64,000 nucleotides of DNA from Balneola sp. (GTDB taxonomy: Bacteria; Bacteroidota; Rhodothermia; Balneolales; Balneolaceae): assembly GCA_017643645.1 (NCBI GenBank), contig JAEPNB010000009.1, forward strand, positions 62,001 to 126,000, given 5' to 3'. This document shows positions 34,084-45,439 of this stretch, piece after piece (within the stretch, counting starts at the first letter, position 1; each line of letters opens with the position of its first letter). The notes beneath the pieces were generated by a model, which saw only the letters and a list, made by a program, of their open reading frames with translations, searched no databases and was not told the origin of the DNA. Made by a program: the position numbers and the translations under genes.

Positions 34084-34578
34084 TTGAACAAAAATATTGT
34101 AATAATATTCTTCCTGACTTCCGTTCTTTTCATCTCTTGTATCAATGAGAGCAGCTTTGAATGTAATGCTGACTTCAATCTTGATGTTGATTCAACTCAG
34201 TTAGCTAAGGATATAAATATAATCGATTCTTATTTAGCTGACAGTTCAATTGTTGCAATTGAAGACCCAACTGGTTTACGCTATGTTATCAATAAGCAAG
34301 GAAGTGGATTTGCACCATCACTTTGTAATGTTGTTACTGTTGATTATGAAGCAATTTTGATGAGTGATGGAGAAGTTGTGGACCGCAGCTTAACTCCTGC
34401 AACTTTTAACTTATCCGCATTGATTACCGGATGGAAAATCGGACTACCTAAAATTACAACCGGAGGCGTCATCACTTTGTATGTTCCTTCTGTGTATGCT
34501 TATGGAAGCTCCAGAGTTCAAAATATACCCCCAAATTCCAATCTGATCTTTGAAATTAATTTGCTTGATGTGAATTAA
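34084..34578 (+). CDS. FKBP-type peptidyl-prolyl isomerase lipoprotein
   Basis: A 164-residue exported lipoprotein (lipobox FISC, Cys19) with an FKBP domain over about 60-164: VTVDYEAILMSDGEVVDRS, ALITGWKIGLPKIT, VYAYGSSRVQNIPPNSNLIFEINLL. The active-site Trp (TGW) and the IPPNSNLIF strand are kept, so catalysis is likely. It probably assists folding of exported proteins. The start is TTG at 34084 without SD. A diverged paralogue follows 81 bp downstream. Confidence 0.85.
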   Translation: MNKNIVIIFFLTSVLFISCINESSFECNADFNLDVDSTQLAKDINIIDSYLADSSIVAIEDPTGLRYVINKQGSGFAPSLCNVVTVDYEAILMSDGEVVDRSLTPATFNLSALITGWKIGLPKITTGGVITLYVPSVYAYGSSRVQNIPPNSNLIFEINLLDVN

Positions 34579-34659
34579 TTAATAGCGGATGTACAATCTG
34601 TTGAATTTTTTTATTTAAATCGTTTTTAAAAAATAACCTCAATTACTATTCCTTTTATT

Positions 34660-35142
34660 TTGAAATTTTTATTCCTCTCTTTATCCATATTAATTTTAGC
34701 AAGTGGCTGTGACCGAAACTCTGGTTGTAATATTGGACTCAATCTTACCGCTGATGAACAAAAACTGGAATCTGATATTCAGGAAATAGATAATTTTCTT
34801 TCTGAAAATAATATTGAAGCTCAGACTCACCCAACAGGATTAAGATATATTATTAATGATTTTGGTTCCGGAGCTAACCCGGAGATTTGTGATATAATCA
34901 CGTTTGATTTCGTTGGAAGAATGTTATCTGACAGCACCATCGTTGAACAGTCTGACGCCTCTGTTAGATTTGGCTTGTTCAGGCTTATTGAAGGCTTCAA
35001 AATTGGGATTCCTCTGATTAAAGAAGGCGGATCCATTACCTTGTTTATTCCCTCAGAATATGGGTATGAAGAAGGCGGACCGGGAGGGGTTCCTTCCACT
35101 ACAAATCTGATCTTTGATGTGGACTTGGTCAATGTTGAATAG
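34660..35142 (+). CDS. FKBP-type isomerase lipoprotein, diverged paralogue
   Basis: A 160-residue lipoprotein (ASGC, Cys17) that parallels its upstream neighbour throughout: a Cys near the mature N-terminus, HPTGLRYIINDFGSG, ITFDFVGRMLSDS, RLIEGFKIGIPLI and TTNLIFDVDLVNV. The active-site Trp is Phe (EGF for GW) and IPPN is replaced by VPST, so isomerase activity may be weak and a chaperone role is possible. It also starts with TTG. A tandem duplication is the simplest origin. Confidence 0.8.
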   Translation: MKFLFLSLSILILASGCDRNSGCNIGLNLTADEQKLESDIQEIDNFLSENNIEAQTHPTGLRYIINDFGSGANPEICDIITFDFVGRMLSDSTIVEQSDASVRFGLFRLIEGFKIGIPLIKEGGSITLFIPSEYGYEEGGPGGVPSTTNLIFDVDLVNVE

Positions 35143-35200
35143 GCCAAAAATCTACTTTCTGATTTAGAAAGATTTGTTTTCACATTAAAATCTGCAACTA

Positions 35201-36454
35201 TTAAAACTTATCCTTTTTATAGCTTTGCATGGCTTTTAAGAAGCATAAAGTGGACAGAATTCCGCAAATCATAAAAACAACAAACATAGCTTGAGAAGGC
35301 CCTTTTGGTCCGGTAAAAATATGGTCCATCAACCAACCGGTGACAGGTGGGCCGATTCCAAATCCCACTATACTTACAACGAACAGATAAATAGATCCGG
35401 CAACACCGCGCATTTTAGAACCCACAAAATCCTGGATCAAAGCTGCAGCTACACCGTTATAGGATGATGAAATTACGTTGGCTATTCCGATCAGTATTAA
35501 ACCCATTAGAGCAGTTTCAGCAAATAACCCGAAATAGTATAACGGCAATCCGCCAAGAGCGGCCACTATTCCGGATATAAACCTCTTTTCTTCACCGAAT
35601 TTCATAGCCAGCTTATCCGCCATCCAACCGGAAAGATTTACACTGACTCCGGTTGCAAACATAAACCAACCATAACTACTGATCAGATTTGAGGAATCAA
35701 ATACATCCGTTAATATGGTTCCGATAAAAGCCAAAATGGAATACCCACTTAATGCCAGTAACGAAAACCCCATCAGGTGATAACGAACGGTTGGCTTTCT
35801 CAGAATAAATGAAAGAACTTCAAAAAAGCTTTGATCAGGAACCCCTGCATTTTCCGACTTTTCTCTGGATGGTTCTTTCAACAAAAAATATCCGAGAACT
35901 GCTAGCCCAACTCCGGGTAATCCAACTGATTTTAATGCAATTCGCCAGTCGTAATTTTCAGCAATAGTTCCACCTATCAAAAAAGAAAGTCCCACACCGA
36001 TAAAGATTCCTGAAGCGTACACCGAAAAAACTCTGGCTCTGTGCTTCGGCTTAAAATAATCTGCTAAGAGCGAATATACCGACGGACTTAATGCAGATTG
36101 ACTAACTCCAATTGCAAATCTTGCAGAAACAAGGAAAGCGAAGGAATTCGCAAAACCGCTCGCAAAGGTCATCATACTCCAGATCAACAATCCCGACAGG
36201 ATTATATACTTTCTTGAAAAACGGTCTGCCATTCTTCCCATAAAAATTCCACAGAAAGCATATACCAGAGAAAAAGCCGGTCCGTAAAGAACTCCCACTT
36301 GAGTATTCGAAAAATTCAGATCTACTCTTATCTGTGATGCAAGCACCGCTATGATCTGCCTGTCTACAAAACTACAAATATAGATCAGCATCAACGTGAG
36401 CAACGCTATTAATGCGTAAATATCAGGACGATTATTTTTACCGGAAATATTCAT
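35201..36454 (-). CDS. MFS transporter, spinster-like
   Basis: A 417-residue carrier with twelve predicted helices. The MFS motif between helices 2 and 3 is GRMADRFSRKYI, and FVDRQIIAVLASQIRVDLNFSNTQVGVLYG at the N-terminus resembles the spinster/MFS_1 group found in marine bacteria. The substrate is not evident. The gene is convergent with the FKBP pair and stands alone. Confidence 0.8.
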   Translation of the reverse strand: MNISGKNNRPDIYALIALLTLMLIYICSFVDRQIIAVLASQIRVDLNFSNTQVGVLYGPAFSLVYAFCGIFMGRMADRFSRKYIILSGLLIWSMMTFASGFANSFAFLVSARFAIGVSQSALSPSVYSLLADYFKPKHRARVFSVYASGIFIGVGLSFLIGGTIAENYDWRIALKSVGLPGVGLAVLGYFLLKEPSREKSENAGVPDQSFFEVLSFILRKPTVRYHLMGFSLLALSGYSILAFIGTILTDVFDSSNLISSYGWFMFATGVSVNLSGWMADKLAMKFGEEKRFISGIVAALGGLPLYYFGLFAETALMGLILIGIANVISSSYNGVAAALIQDFVGSKMRGVAGSIYLFVVSIVGFGIGPPVTGWLMDHIFTGPKGPSQAMFVVFMICGILSTLCFLKAMQSYKKDKF

Positions 36455-36548
36455 GGCGGTAATTTAGAAACTATATTTCACATAAGTTCCTTATCTATGG
36501 TACAATCTTTATGTTTAGAATCTGAAATTGAATTAGAATGAAATTCAT

Positions 36549-36576
36549 GGTCATTCCGCGGCGTATGCCCGGAACC
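36549..36576. repeat. Small imperfect palindrome upstream of nth
   Basis: GGTCATTCCGCGGC faces GCCCGGAACC across a short loop, with a bulge and mismatches. It lies in the 177-bp gap between the MFS and nth genes and may be a worn REP-like repeat. Nothing else is seen in this gap. Confidence 0.3.
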
Positions 36577-36631
36577 TGGATTTTATTCTTGTTGAAATCT
36601 GAATTGAACACAGCTTTAAAGAAATTTATAT

Positions 36632-37333
36632 ATGTCGAAGCAAAAACTGCCACGAAAAACAAAGAAACAAAAAGAACGAGCTCAAAAGATCTTAAACGAG
36701 CTCTATACGTATTACCCAAATCCTGAGTGTGAATTAGATCACCGAAATCCTTTTGAGCTGTTGATCGCCACTATTTTAAGTGCTCAATGCACCGACGTTC
36801 GGGTTAATAAAGTAACTCCTGAATTATTTGAAATCTATCCAACTCCGGAACTGATGAAAGACGCTCCCATTGAAGATCTGGAAGAGTTGGTAAGAACAAC
36901 CGGCTTCTTCAGAAATAAAGCGAAATCGTTAAAAGAAACGTCTACTATTTTAGCTGAAGAATTTGATGGTAAGGTTCCTCAAAATATGGACGATCTTTTA
37001 AAACTACGCGGAGCCGCTCGCAAAACAGCTAATGTTGTACTCGGAAATGCATTTGGTATAAACGAAGGCGTAGTAGTTGATACGCACGTTAAACGCTTCT
37101 CGAACAGGTTTGGATTGACGAAGCATAAATCGAATACCGACAAGATCGAACGTGATCTAATGGCATTATTTCCACAGGAAAACTGGACCGATCTATCTCA
37201 TTTAATGATCCATCATGGCCGCGGACCTTGTAAAGCAAGAATTTCGTCAGCTCCTGATCATCCACTTTGTGAAGAATATGGAATTAATTGTGAATGCCAA
37301 AAGATGAGAGCCAAAGAAAATGAAGCTAAATAA
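36632..37333 (+). CDS. nth: Endonuclease III-like DNA glycosylase/lyase with altered motifs
   Basis: Base-excision repair enzyme removing oxidised pyrimidines. The 233-residue protein keeps the HhH-GPD fold (PFELLIATILSAQCTDVRVNKVTPELF), the catalytic Lys131 and Asp150 (VVDTHVKR). Two features differ: the hairpin LPGVGRKTA is LRGAARKTA (125-133), and the iron-sulfur cysteines are C200-x12-C213-x6-C220-x-C222 rather than C-x6-C-x2-C-x5-C. It may bind the cluster differently or not at all. Assignment to Nth rests on overall fold and active site; another glycosylase of the family is possible. Confidence 0.85.
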   Translation: MSKQKLPRKTKKQKERAQKILNELYTYYPNPECELDHRNPFELLIATILSAQCTDVRVNKVTPELFEIYPTPELMKDAPIEDLEELVRTTGFFRNKAKSLKETSTILAEEFDGKVPQNMDDLLKLRGAARKTANVVLGNAFGINEGVVVDTHVKRFSNRFGLTKHKSNTDKIERDLMALFPQENWTDLSHLMIHHGRGPCKARISSAPDHPLCEEYGINCECQKMRAKENEAK

Positions 37334-37424
37334 CTTGATAATTTGTACAAATTAAGGTTGAATTGTAATCTAAATCAGCCTTATATTTAGAGCCGTTTCA
37401 GAAATGAAGCGAACTTTACTGAAT

Positions 37425-37497
37425 GCGAGAATAGCTCAGTTGGTAGAGCACAACCTTGCCAAGGTTGGGGTCGCGAGTTCGAGTCTCGTTTCTCGCT
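37425..37497 (+). tRNA. tRNA-Gly (GCC)
   Basis: A 73-nt cloverleaf: acceptor GCGAGAA pairs with TTCTCGC, D-arm GCTC-AGTTGGTA-GAGC, anticodon stem CAACC/GGTTG with loop TTGCCAA (anticodon GCC at 37458-37460) and T-arm with GTTCGAGTC. The 3' CCA is not encoded. A strong terminator follows within 10 bp. Confidence 0.97.
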
Positions 37498-37504
37498 CAA
37501 ACAA

Positions 37505-37535
37505 AAGCCTCTTAGAAAATCTAAGAGGCTTTTTT
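37505..37535. terminator. Terminator after tRNA-Gly
   Basis: A 12-bp perfect stem (AAGCCTCTTAGA at 37505-37516 with 37520-37531) with a 3-nt loop is followed by more Ts. On the other strand it is also followed by TTTT, so it can serve the convergent katG gene. Confidence 0.92.
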
Positions 37536-37560
37536 GCTACTAGTTATTTGAATAAAATCC

Positions 37561-39789
<2,229 letters not shown>

Positions 39790-39835
39790 TTACAGTTTTA
39801 ATCCATTAACAACATAAAAAATCATTTCATTCTAT

Positions 39836-39854
39836 ATGATAGATATTCATTATC
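39836..39854. promoter_or_regulatory. Weak Fur/PerR-like box upstream of katG
   Basis: The 19 nt match the Fur 19-mer consensus at 13 positions, mainly in the right half (TTCATTATC). It lies 59 bp before the katG start, in the divergent gap. PerR or Fur control of katG is common, but in AT-rich DNA this match could be chance. Confidence 0.2.
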
Positions 39855-39894
39855 GAGGCGTTAAAATCAATCTTACGATTTGGGTATATTTTAA

Positions 39895-41097
39895 ATGGAT
39901 TCTTCCTTTTCTTCTTCTATGAAAATTAGCTCCTCAATTCCTAAGCACATCTTACCTGTAATTGTATTCTCTCAATTTGCAGGAACTTCTCTTTGGTTCG
40001 CCGGTAATGCCGTTGTTCCGGAGCTCATCGCAGAACTGGATTTATTAGAGATGTTTGTGGGATTCATCACGATGGCTGTACAATCGGGATTTATCATTGG
40101 AACGTTGGTTTTTGCAGTCTTAAGTGTTGCTGACAGATTTTCTCCCGTGAAAGTATTTTTCGTGTGTTCTGTTTTGGGAGCGCTGGCAAACATTCTGACC
40201 ATTTACAGTTCAAATTTTACAGAAGTAATGTTGGCACGATTATTTACAGGTTTTTTTCTGGCAGGAATTTATCCCGTGGGAATGAAAATAGCTTCGGACT
40301 GGCATAAAGAAGGTCTTGGAAAAGCTTTGGGATATTTAGTAGGTGCACTTGTTTTAGGAACGGCTTTCCCGCACTTTCTTAAATATCTGGGTGGCGATTT
40401 ACCATGGAGATTTGTTATTGCAGGAACTTCTGTTCTTTCAGTGATCGGAGGCTTAATGCTTTTCTTTTCTGTTGCTGATGGTCCTTATCGCGTAAGAAGA
40501 AGTTCTTTCAAGCCTTCCATGTTTTTTTCTCTGTTTAAAAACTCAAACTTCCGTTCCGCTGCTTTCGGATACTTCGGGCATATGTGGGAACTGTACACGT
40601 TTTGGGCTTTCATTCCTACTTTGCTTGCATACTATGTTTTATCGAACCAAGGTTTCATAATAAATATCCCCTTGTGGTCGTCCATTATTATAGGTATAGG
40701 AGGAATAAGTTGCGCTGTTGGCGGATATATTTCTCTTAAAAAAGGAAGTAAGTTTGTTTCTAAGGTCTCCCTCTTTATATCAGGATTATGTTCCGTATTA
40801 ATTCCATTTTTGTTTAATGCGCCGGTTTGGGTTTTTCTTGGACTTCTGTTGATTTGGGGAATATTTGTGATTCCTGACTCTCCGCAATTTTCTACACTTG
40901 TTGCTCAATCAACAGATAGTTCCTACATCGCTACCGGACTTACCATTGTGAACAGTATTGGCTTTGCCATAACCATTGTAAGTATCCAGCTTGTTAATTT
41001 GATGTGGGCACATTTTCAAAGTCCGTTGGTATTTTTGGTGATTTTTGTTGGCCCGCTATGTGGTCTATTAGCCATTACCAGATATAAAGTTTCATAA
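39895..41097 (+). CDS. MFS transporter, substrate unknown
   Basis: A 400-residue twelve-helix carrier beginning ILPVIVFSQFAGTSLWFAGNAVVPELIAEL, a start shared by a group of MFS proteins in Bacteroidota and Proteobacteria (CynX/NarK-related). The tract GFFLAGIYPVGMKIASDW is typical of helix 4-5. A second in-frame ATG at 39919 could be the real start. It is divergent from katG; a link to oxidative stress is possible but not shown. Confidence 0.78.
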   Translation: MDSSFSSSMKISSSIPKHILPVIVFSQFAGTSLWFAGNAVVPELIAELDLLEMFVGFITMAVQSGFIIGTLVFAVLSVADRFSPVKVFFVCSVLGALANILTIYSSNFTEVMLARLFTGFFLAGIYPVGMKIASDWHKEGLGKALGYLVGALVLGTAFPHFLKYLGGDLPWRFVIAGTSVLSVIGGLMLFFSVADGPYRVRRSSFKPSMFFSLFKNSNFRSAAFGYFGHMWELYTFWAFIPTLLAYYVLSNQGFIINIPLWSSIIIGIGGISCAVGGYISLKKGSKFVSKVSLFISGLCSVLIPFLFNAPVWVFLGLLLIWGIFVIPDSPQFSTLVAQSTDSSYIATGLTIVNSIGFAITIVSIQLVNLMWAHFQSPLVFLVIFVGPLCGLLAITRYKVS

Positions 41098-41174
41098 CCA
41101 AGGAATTTCTAAGTTTTACTTTCTGTTTGGATACTGAAATAAATAAACAACAATAACTAAATAAGGGTATTACT

Positions 41175-41603
41175 ATGCCAGTTAAAAAAGCATCAGCCGT
41201 GTGGAACGGAAACCTGAAAGAAGGAAGCGGATCTATTAATTCAGAAAGCGGAGTCTTATCTGAAGCTGCTTTTACTTTTGCATCCAGATTTGAAGATGAA
41301 GGAAAATCTAATCCCGAAGAACTAATTGGCGCAGCACATGCCGGTTGTTACTCCATGGCATTATCTAATGAATTACACAGCGCCGGTCACAATTCCAAAA
41401 GCGTCTCGACCAATGCAGATGTATCTTTAGAAATGGTAGATGGAACGCCTACAATCACAAAGATCAAATTGACAACCAAAGCAGATGTTCCGGGATTAAG
41501 CGATAGTGAATTCCAAAAAATTGCATCTGCTACCAAAGAAGCATGCCCGGTTTCCCGTGCTCTTGCAAGTGTGGATATTGAGTTAGATGCTTCTCTCGCA
41601 TGA
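41175..41603 (+). CDS. OsmC-family peroxiredoxin
   Basis: A 142-residue thiol peroxidase acting on organic hydroperoxides. The two catalytic cysteines are Cys58 (AHAGCYSMALS) and Cys124 (EACPVSRAL). N-terminal VWNGNLKEGSGSI and length fit OsmC rather than Ohr. It stands alone downstream of the MFS gene, near katG, and is followed by a clean terminator. Confidence 0.92.
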   Translation: MPVKKASAVWNGNLKEGSGSINSESGVLSEAAFTFASRFEDEGKSNPEELIGAAHAGCYSMALSNELHSAGHNSKSVSTNADVSLEMVDGTPTITKIKLTTKADVPGLSDSEFQKIASATKEACPVSRALASVDIELDASLA

Positions 41604-41632
41604 CTTTAATTTTTACTTAAATTTTCACTTAT

Positions 41633-41664
41633 AAAGCCATTCCAATGTGAATGGCTTTTTTTTT
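41633..41664 (+). terminator. Terminator after osmC
   Basis: A 10-bp perfect stem (AAAGCCATTC at 41633-41642 with 41649-41658) with a 6-nt loop runs into T9. Confidence 0.92.
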
Positions 41665-41703
41665 GGGCTTTAGAATGCTATAATGAGGTAATTATTTTCT
41701 ATC

Positions 41704-43827
41704 GTGGCTAAAAAAATACGGGTTTCAAAACTACTTCTATTACTTGGAATTTGGTTAGTATTGTCTGCTAACTCATACAGCAATGTATTTGCAGATTTTC
41801 AAACGTTCCACAGTGATACCAATCAAGTTAAGTCAATGTTTTCAGACATTGAAGACTTAATGGATGTAGGTAACTTTACAATAGCTTATCAAAAATTAGA
41901 TTCCGTAGATTTATTATCTGAACAATTTGATTATGAATACGGATTAGCATTTTCCGGTGTAAAACGTGCAGAAATATTACTTATAACGAAACAGATCGAT
42001 TCTGCTCTTATTTCCATAAATAAAGTTATAGATCATTTTCCTGACAGCAAATTACGCTTCAACTTTTATAATACACAGGCAGCCGCTTACAATTATAAAG
42101 GACAGTCTAAACTGGCAATTGAGTCATTCAGAAAAGGCTTAAACTTTATCGAATTGCTTCCTCCTGAAAAGAGATCCAGATCTATTGCAGCCATCCATGT
42201 AAATATGGCCGGAGCTTATCATAAGCTTGGGGACAGATCCAATACTATAAAAAATTATCTCGAGGGATTACAGTTTGCAGAATCCACAAAGGATTCTTCG
42301 TTTTTAACAATCACACTGAATAACCTTGGAGATACATACAATTCTTATTCAGAATATGACCGCGCTGAGTATTATTTAAAAAGAGCAGAGACTATAGCAT
42401 TACAAAATAACTATAGACCCGACCTGCTCAGAATCTATTTAAATCTGGGTAATACTTACAGCAATAGTAAAAAATACGACGAAGCTTTAAAATATTACGA
42501 ACAGGCTTTAGCTTTAAATAAAGAAGTAAGGCCAAATACTCCACCTTTTCAGATCGTCTATAATCTGGGAGTTCTTTATACCAACAAAAGGCAGTTTGCA
42601 AAAGCTAAAGATGCCTTTGAAGAATCTTTGCAGTACTCCATCGATCTTAAAATCCCTCAGGGATTGTATTTTAATTATAAAGGATTAGGCGATCTGTACG
42701 AAAAATTTTCTCAGCCTTACACTGCAATTAATTGGTATCAAAAAGCACTTGATGTTGCTACTGATCTGGAACAAAATCTATATATAGTTCAGCTTCATGA
42801 AAAACTCTATTTAACTAACAAAAAAGCAGGAGAAACCGCTCAGGCTCTGAAAGCACTTGAAAATTTTAAAGCTCTTTCAGACAGCATTGCAAAGAAAGAA
42901 TCAGATGCTGCTCTTTCAGAACTGGAAAGTGAAATTGAACTGAACAGACAAACAGAAATCAACCGTCTCCTCGAAGAAAAGCAAAGGATTCAGGAACGAC
43001 AGTTAATTCTGACAAGAAATCTTAACGTCGCAGCAGTAGTAGTTATCATTATCATATTAGCTCTATTGTATGTGGTTTTCAGATCGGGAGCTGAACGTAA
43101 AAAAGTAAATCTGATCCTGAATAACCAAAAAGAAGAACTCGAAGAACTTAATCAGACGAAGGATAAACTTTTCGCTATTGTAGCACACGATCTTCGCTCT
43201 CCAATGGCGTCGCTTCAAGGCATATTATATATGATCAATAACAGCGATCTTTCTCTTAAAGAAGCTAAAGATTTGGTAATGAGCCTGGAACCTACCCTTC
43301 AAAAAAATATAAATACATTAGATGACCTTCTTGCCTGGGCCAGAAAACAAATGTCAGGAATTAGTTTAAATCCTCAGAATATTGATACCAAGGTGGTTAT
43401 TGATGATGTAATTTCTAAACAACTTTTTGAAATCGATGCCAAAAAATTGACGATTTCGAATAAAATCCCTGGCAACACAATTGCTTTTGTTGACCTGAAC
43501 GCTTTCAAACTCATTATTAGAAATCTACTTTCTAACAGTGTTAAATTCACTCAACCTGATGGCTCAATAGAATTTGATTGTACTGAAGGTAATGGTTCTG
43601 TTACTTTCAGTATCAAAGACACCGGTATTGGGATTCCCACAAATCTACGTGACTCGATCTTTAAAAATAAGTCAAAAACACGCCTGGGCACTAACATGGA
43701 ATTGGGAAATGGTTTTGGCTTAAGCTTATGTAAAGAATTCATACAAAGAATGAATGGCGAAATTTACTTTGAAAGTGAAGAAAATGCAGGCACCACCTTT
43801 TTCATAACCCTTCCTAAAAAAGGATAA
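41704..43827 (+). CDS. TPR-containing membrane sensor histidine kinase (orphan)
   Basis: 707 residues. A signal segment (KLLLLLGIWLVLSANSYSNVFA) leads into a periplasmic TPR array over about 50-400 (for example TITLNNLGDTYNSYSEYDRAEYYLKRAE), a coiled coil (about 395-440), one membrane helix (about 441-461), HisKA with phospho-acceptor His495 (IVAHDLRSP) and a HATPase domain (NLLSNSVKFT, DTGIGI, GFGLSLC). The TPR sensor suggests a protein or peptide partner. The start is GTG at 41704. No response regulator is adjacent, so its target lies elsewhere. Confidence 0.92.
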   Translation: MAKKIRVSKLLLLLGIWLVLSANSYSNVFADFQTFHSDTNQVKSMFSDIEDLMDVGNFTIAYQKLDSVDLLSEQFDYEYGLAFSGVKRAEILLITKQIDSALISINKVIDHFPDSKLRFNFYNTQAAAYNYKGQSKLAIESFRKGLNFIELLPPEKRSRSIAAIHVNMAGAYHKLGDRSNTIKNYLEGLQFAESTKDSSFLTITLNNLGDTYNSYSEYDRAEYYLKRAETIALQNNYRPDLLRIYLNLGNTYSNSKKYDEALKYYEQALALNKEVRPNTPPFQIVYNLGVLYTNKRQFAKAKDAFEESLQYSIDLKIPQGLYFNYKGLGDLYEKFSQPYTAINWYQKALDVATDLEQNLYIVQLHEKLYLTNKKAGETAQALKALENFKALSDSIAKKESDAALSELESEIELNRQTEINRLLEEKQRIQERQLILTRNLNVAAVVVIIIILALLYVVFRSGAERKKVNLILNNQKEELEELNQTKDKLFAIVAHDLRSPMASLQGILYMINNSDLSLKEAKDLVMSLEPTLQKNINTLDDLLAWARKQMSGISLNPQNIDTKVVIDDVISKQLFEIDAKKLTISNKIPGNTIAFVDLNAFKLIIRNLLSNSVKFTQPDGSIEFDCTEGNGSVTFSIKDTGIGIPTNLRDSIFKNKSKTRLGTNMELGNGFGLSLCKEFIQRMNGEIYFESEENAGTTFFITLPKKG

Positions 43828-43936
43828 ATGAAGGCCGATATTTAAAATAAATAAAAAGCCACATCCTAATTCAACATTAAGCTTTTCATTTCTTATCTTT
43901 AGTCTTCTCAAGAATCATCCAAATTCGGAGTTTTTA

Positions 43937-45439
43937 ATGAGCGACAAACCTCGCGAGTATTGTGGAATTTTTGGCATCTTTGATCATGAAGAAGCTGCAC
44001 TAACCACATATTACGGCCTGCATTCTCTTCAACACCGCGGCCAGGAATCCGCCGGAATTGTTACCAGTCATTACGACAAAGACAAAGAACGCATGGTTAT
44101 GCCTTCTTATAAAGATTTCGGACTAGTGCTTAGTGTGTTCGACAAACCCAAGATCATGAATAAGATCCTTAAGGGTCGCTCCGCAATCGGGCATAACAGA
44201 TATTCTACTTCCGGGTCTTCTAAAAATCCGGCTAATATCCAGCCTTTCAGAGTTCATTACAGAAACGGAAATCTGGCCATCGGTCACAATGGCAACCTCT
44301 CTAATGCCAAACAGATTCGATCCAGATTCAGGAAAGAAGGAGTTCTATTTCAAAGTACTTCCGATACCGAATTGATTCTTCATCTGATTTCACACAGCTT
44401 GAAACAGGATCAGATGGGACAAATAATGGACGCTCTGCATCAAATTGAAGGAGCCTATTGTCTGGTAATACTGACTGATGATAAATTGATCGGTGTAAGA
44501 GACCCGAACGGATTTCGACCATTGGCTTTGGGAAAGAAGGACGGTAAATTTTGCCTTGCAAGTGAAACCTGCGCTTTTGATATCAACAATGCTGAATATA
44601 TACGCGATGTAGAGCCTGGTGAAGTGGTAGTTATTGATCAGGAAGCTTCTGATTCCGGAGAAGTTAAATCATACTTCATTGAACCAAAGGAAGGCACTAA
44701 AACAAGCCAGTGTATTTTTGAATATGTTTATTTTTCCCGTCCGGATAGCATGATCTTTGGTGAAATGGTTGACAAGATCAGAAGAAATTTAGGACAGGCT
44801 CTTGCAAAAGAACACCCGATTGATGAAGTGGTCACCATTAAAGATTCTTCCAAAAAGCCTGTTATCATTTCGGTTCCTGATTCCAGTAATACCGCTGCAA
44901 TCGGATACGCAAATGAGAATCAGAAAATGGGACACGAGTGTAAATATGACATTGGCTTGATCCGGAACCATTATGTAGGAAGAACATTTATTTCTCCCGG
45001 ACAAAAATCACGGGAGCAAAAAGTTCGTACCAAATTCAATCCGGTTCGTGGTGTCATTGAAGGAAGATCCGTTATTATTGTTGATGATTCTATCGTAAGA
45101 GGTACCACTTCCCGTTTGTTGGTTGATATGATTCGTGCCTGTAATCCTGCAGAAATTCACTTTTTGGTGAGTTCTCCTCCAATTATCAGCCCGTGTTATT
45201 ACGGAATGGATTTCCCAAGCCCGGAAGAGCTTATCGCCAATAAATTTGAACGAAATGTAGATAAGATCGCTGAAGAAATAGGTGTAGACAGTTTAAGATA
45301 TCTATCCGCTGATGGATTAGTAAATGCGGTTAAAGAAGCAAATCCGTCAGGTCATGATTATTGTACGGCTTGCTTTACCAGCAACTACCCTGTCCCTGTT
45401 AATTTTGGTGTTGAAAAGGAAGAGAATGAACTTGTTTAA
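43937..45439 (+). CDS. purF: Amidophosphoribosyltransferase PurF
   Basis: First committed enzyme of purine synthesis, making phosphoribosylamine from PRPP and glutamine. The 500-residue protein has an 8-residue propeptide before catalytic Cys9 (YCGIFGIF), the class II amidotransferase block (LHSLQHRGQESAG, RYSTSG, GHNGNLSN) and the PRPP loop VIIVDDSIVRGTTS. Cysteines in TSQCIFEYV, SPCYYG and YCTACF match the iron-sulfur ligands of the Bacillus-type enzyme. Its end overlaps the engB start by 14 nt. Confidence 0.97.
   Translation: MSDKPREYCGIFGIFDHEEAALTTYYGLHSLQHRGQESAGIVTSHYDKDKERMVMPSYKDFGLVLSVFDKPKIMNKILKGRSAIGHNRYSTSGSSKNPANIQPFRVHYRNGNLAIGHNGNLSNAKQIRSRFRKEGVLFQSTSDTELILHLISHSLKQDQMGQIMDALHQIEGAYCLVILTDDKLIGVRDPNGFRPLALGKKDGKFCLASETCAFDINNAEYIRDVEPGEVVVIDQEASDSGEVKSYFIEPKEGTKTSQCIFEYVYFSRPDSMIFGEMVDKIRRNLGQALAKEHPIDEVVTIKDSSKKPVIISVPDSSNTAAIGYANENQKMGHECKYDIGLIRNHYVGRTFISPGQKSREQKVRTKFNPVRGVIEGRSVIIVDDSIVRGTTSRLLVDMIRACNPAEIHFLVSSPPIISPCYYGMDFPSPEELIANKFERNVDKIAEEIGVDSLRYLSADGLVNAVKEANPSGHDYCTACFTSNYPVPVNFGVEKEENELV

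Noticed and set aside
36538-36726. Possible small gene upstream of and overlapping nth
   Set aside because: It overlaps the nth start in another frame, has no SD and its composition is that of a shadow.
45324-45425. A longer EngB start inside purF adding 34 residues
   Set aside because: The extra part is the shifted reading of the purF end, does not match EngB N-termini, and the ATG at 45426 has an SD and gives normal length.
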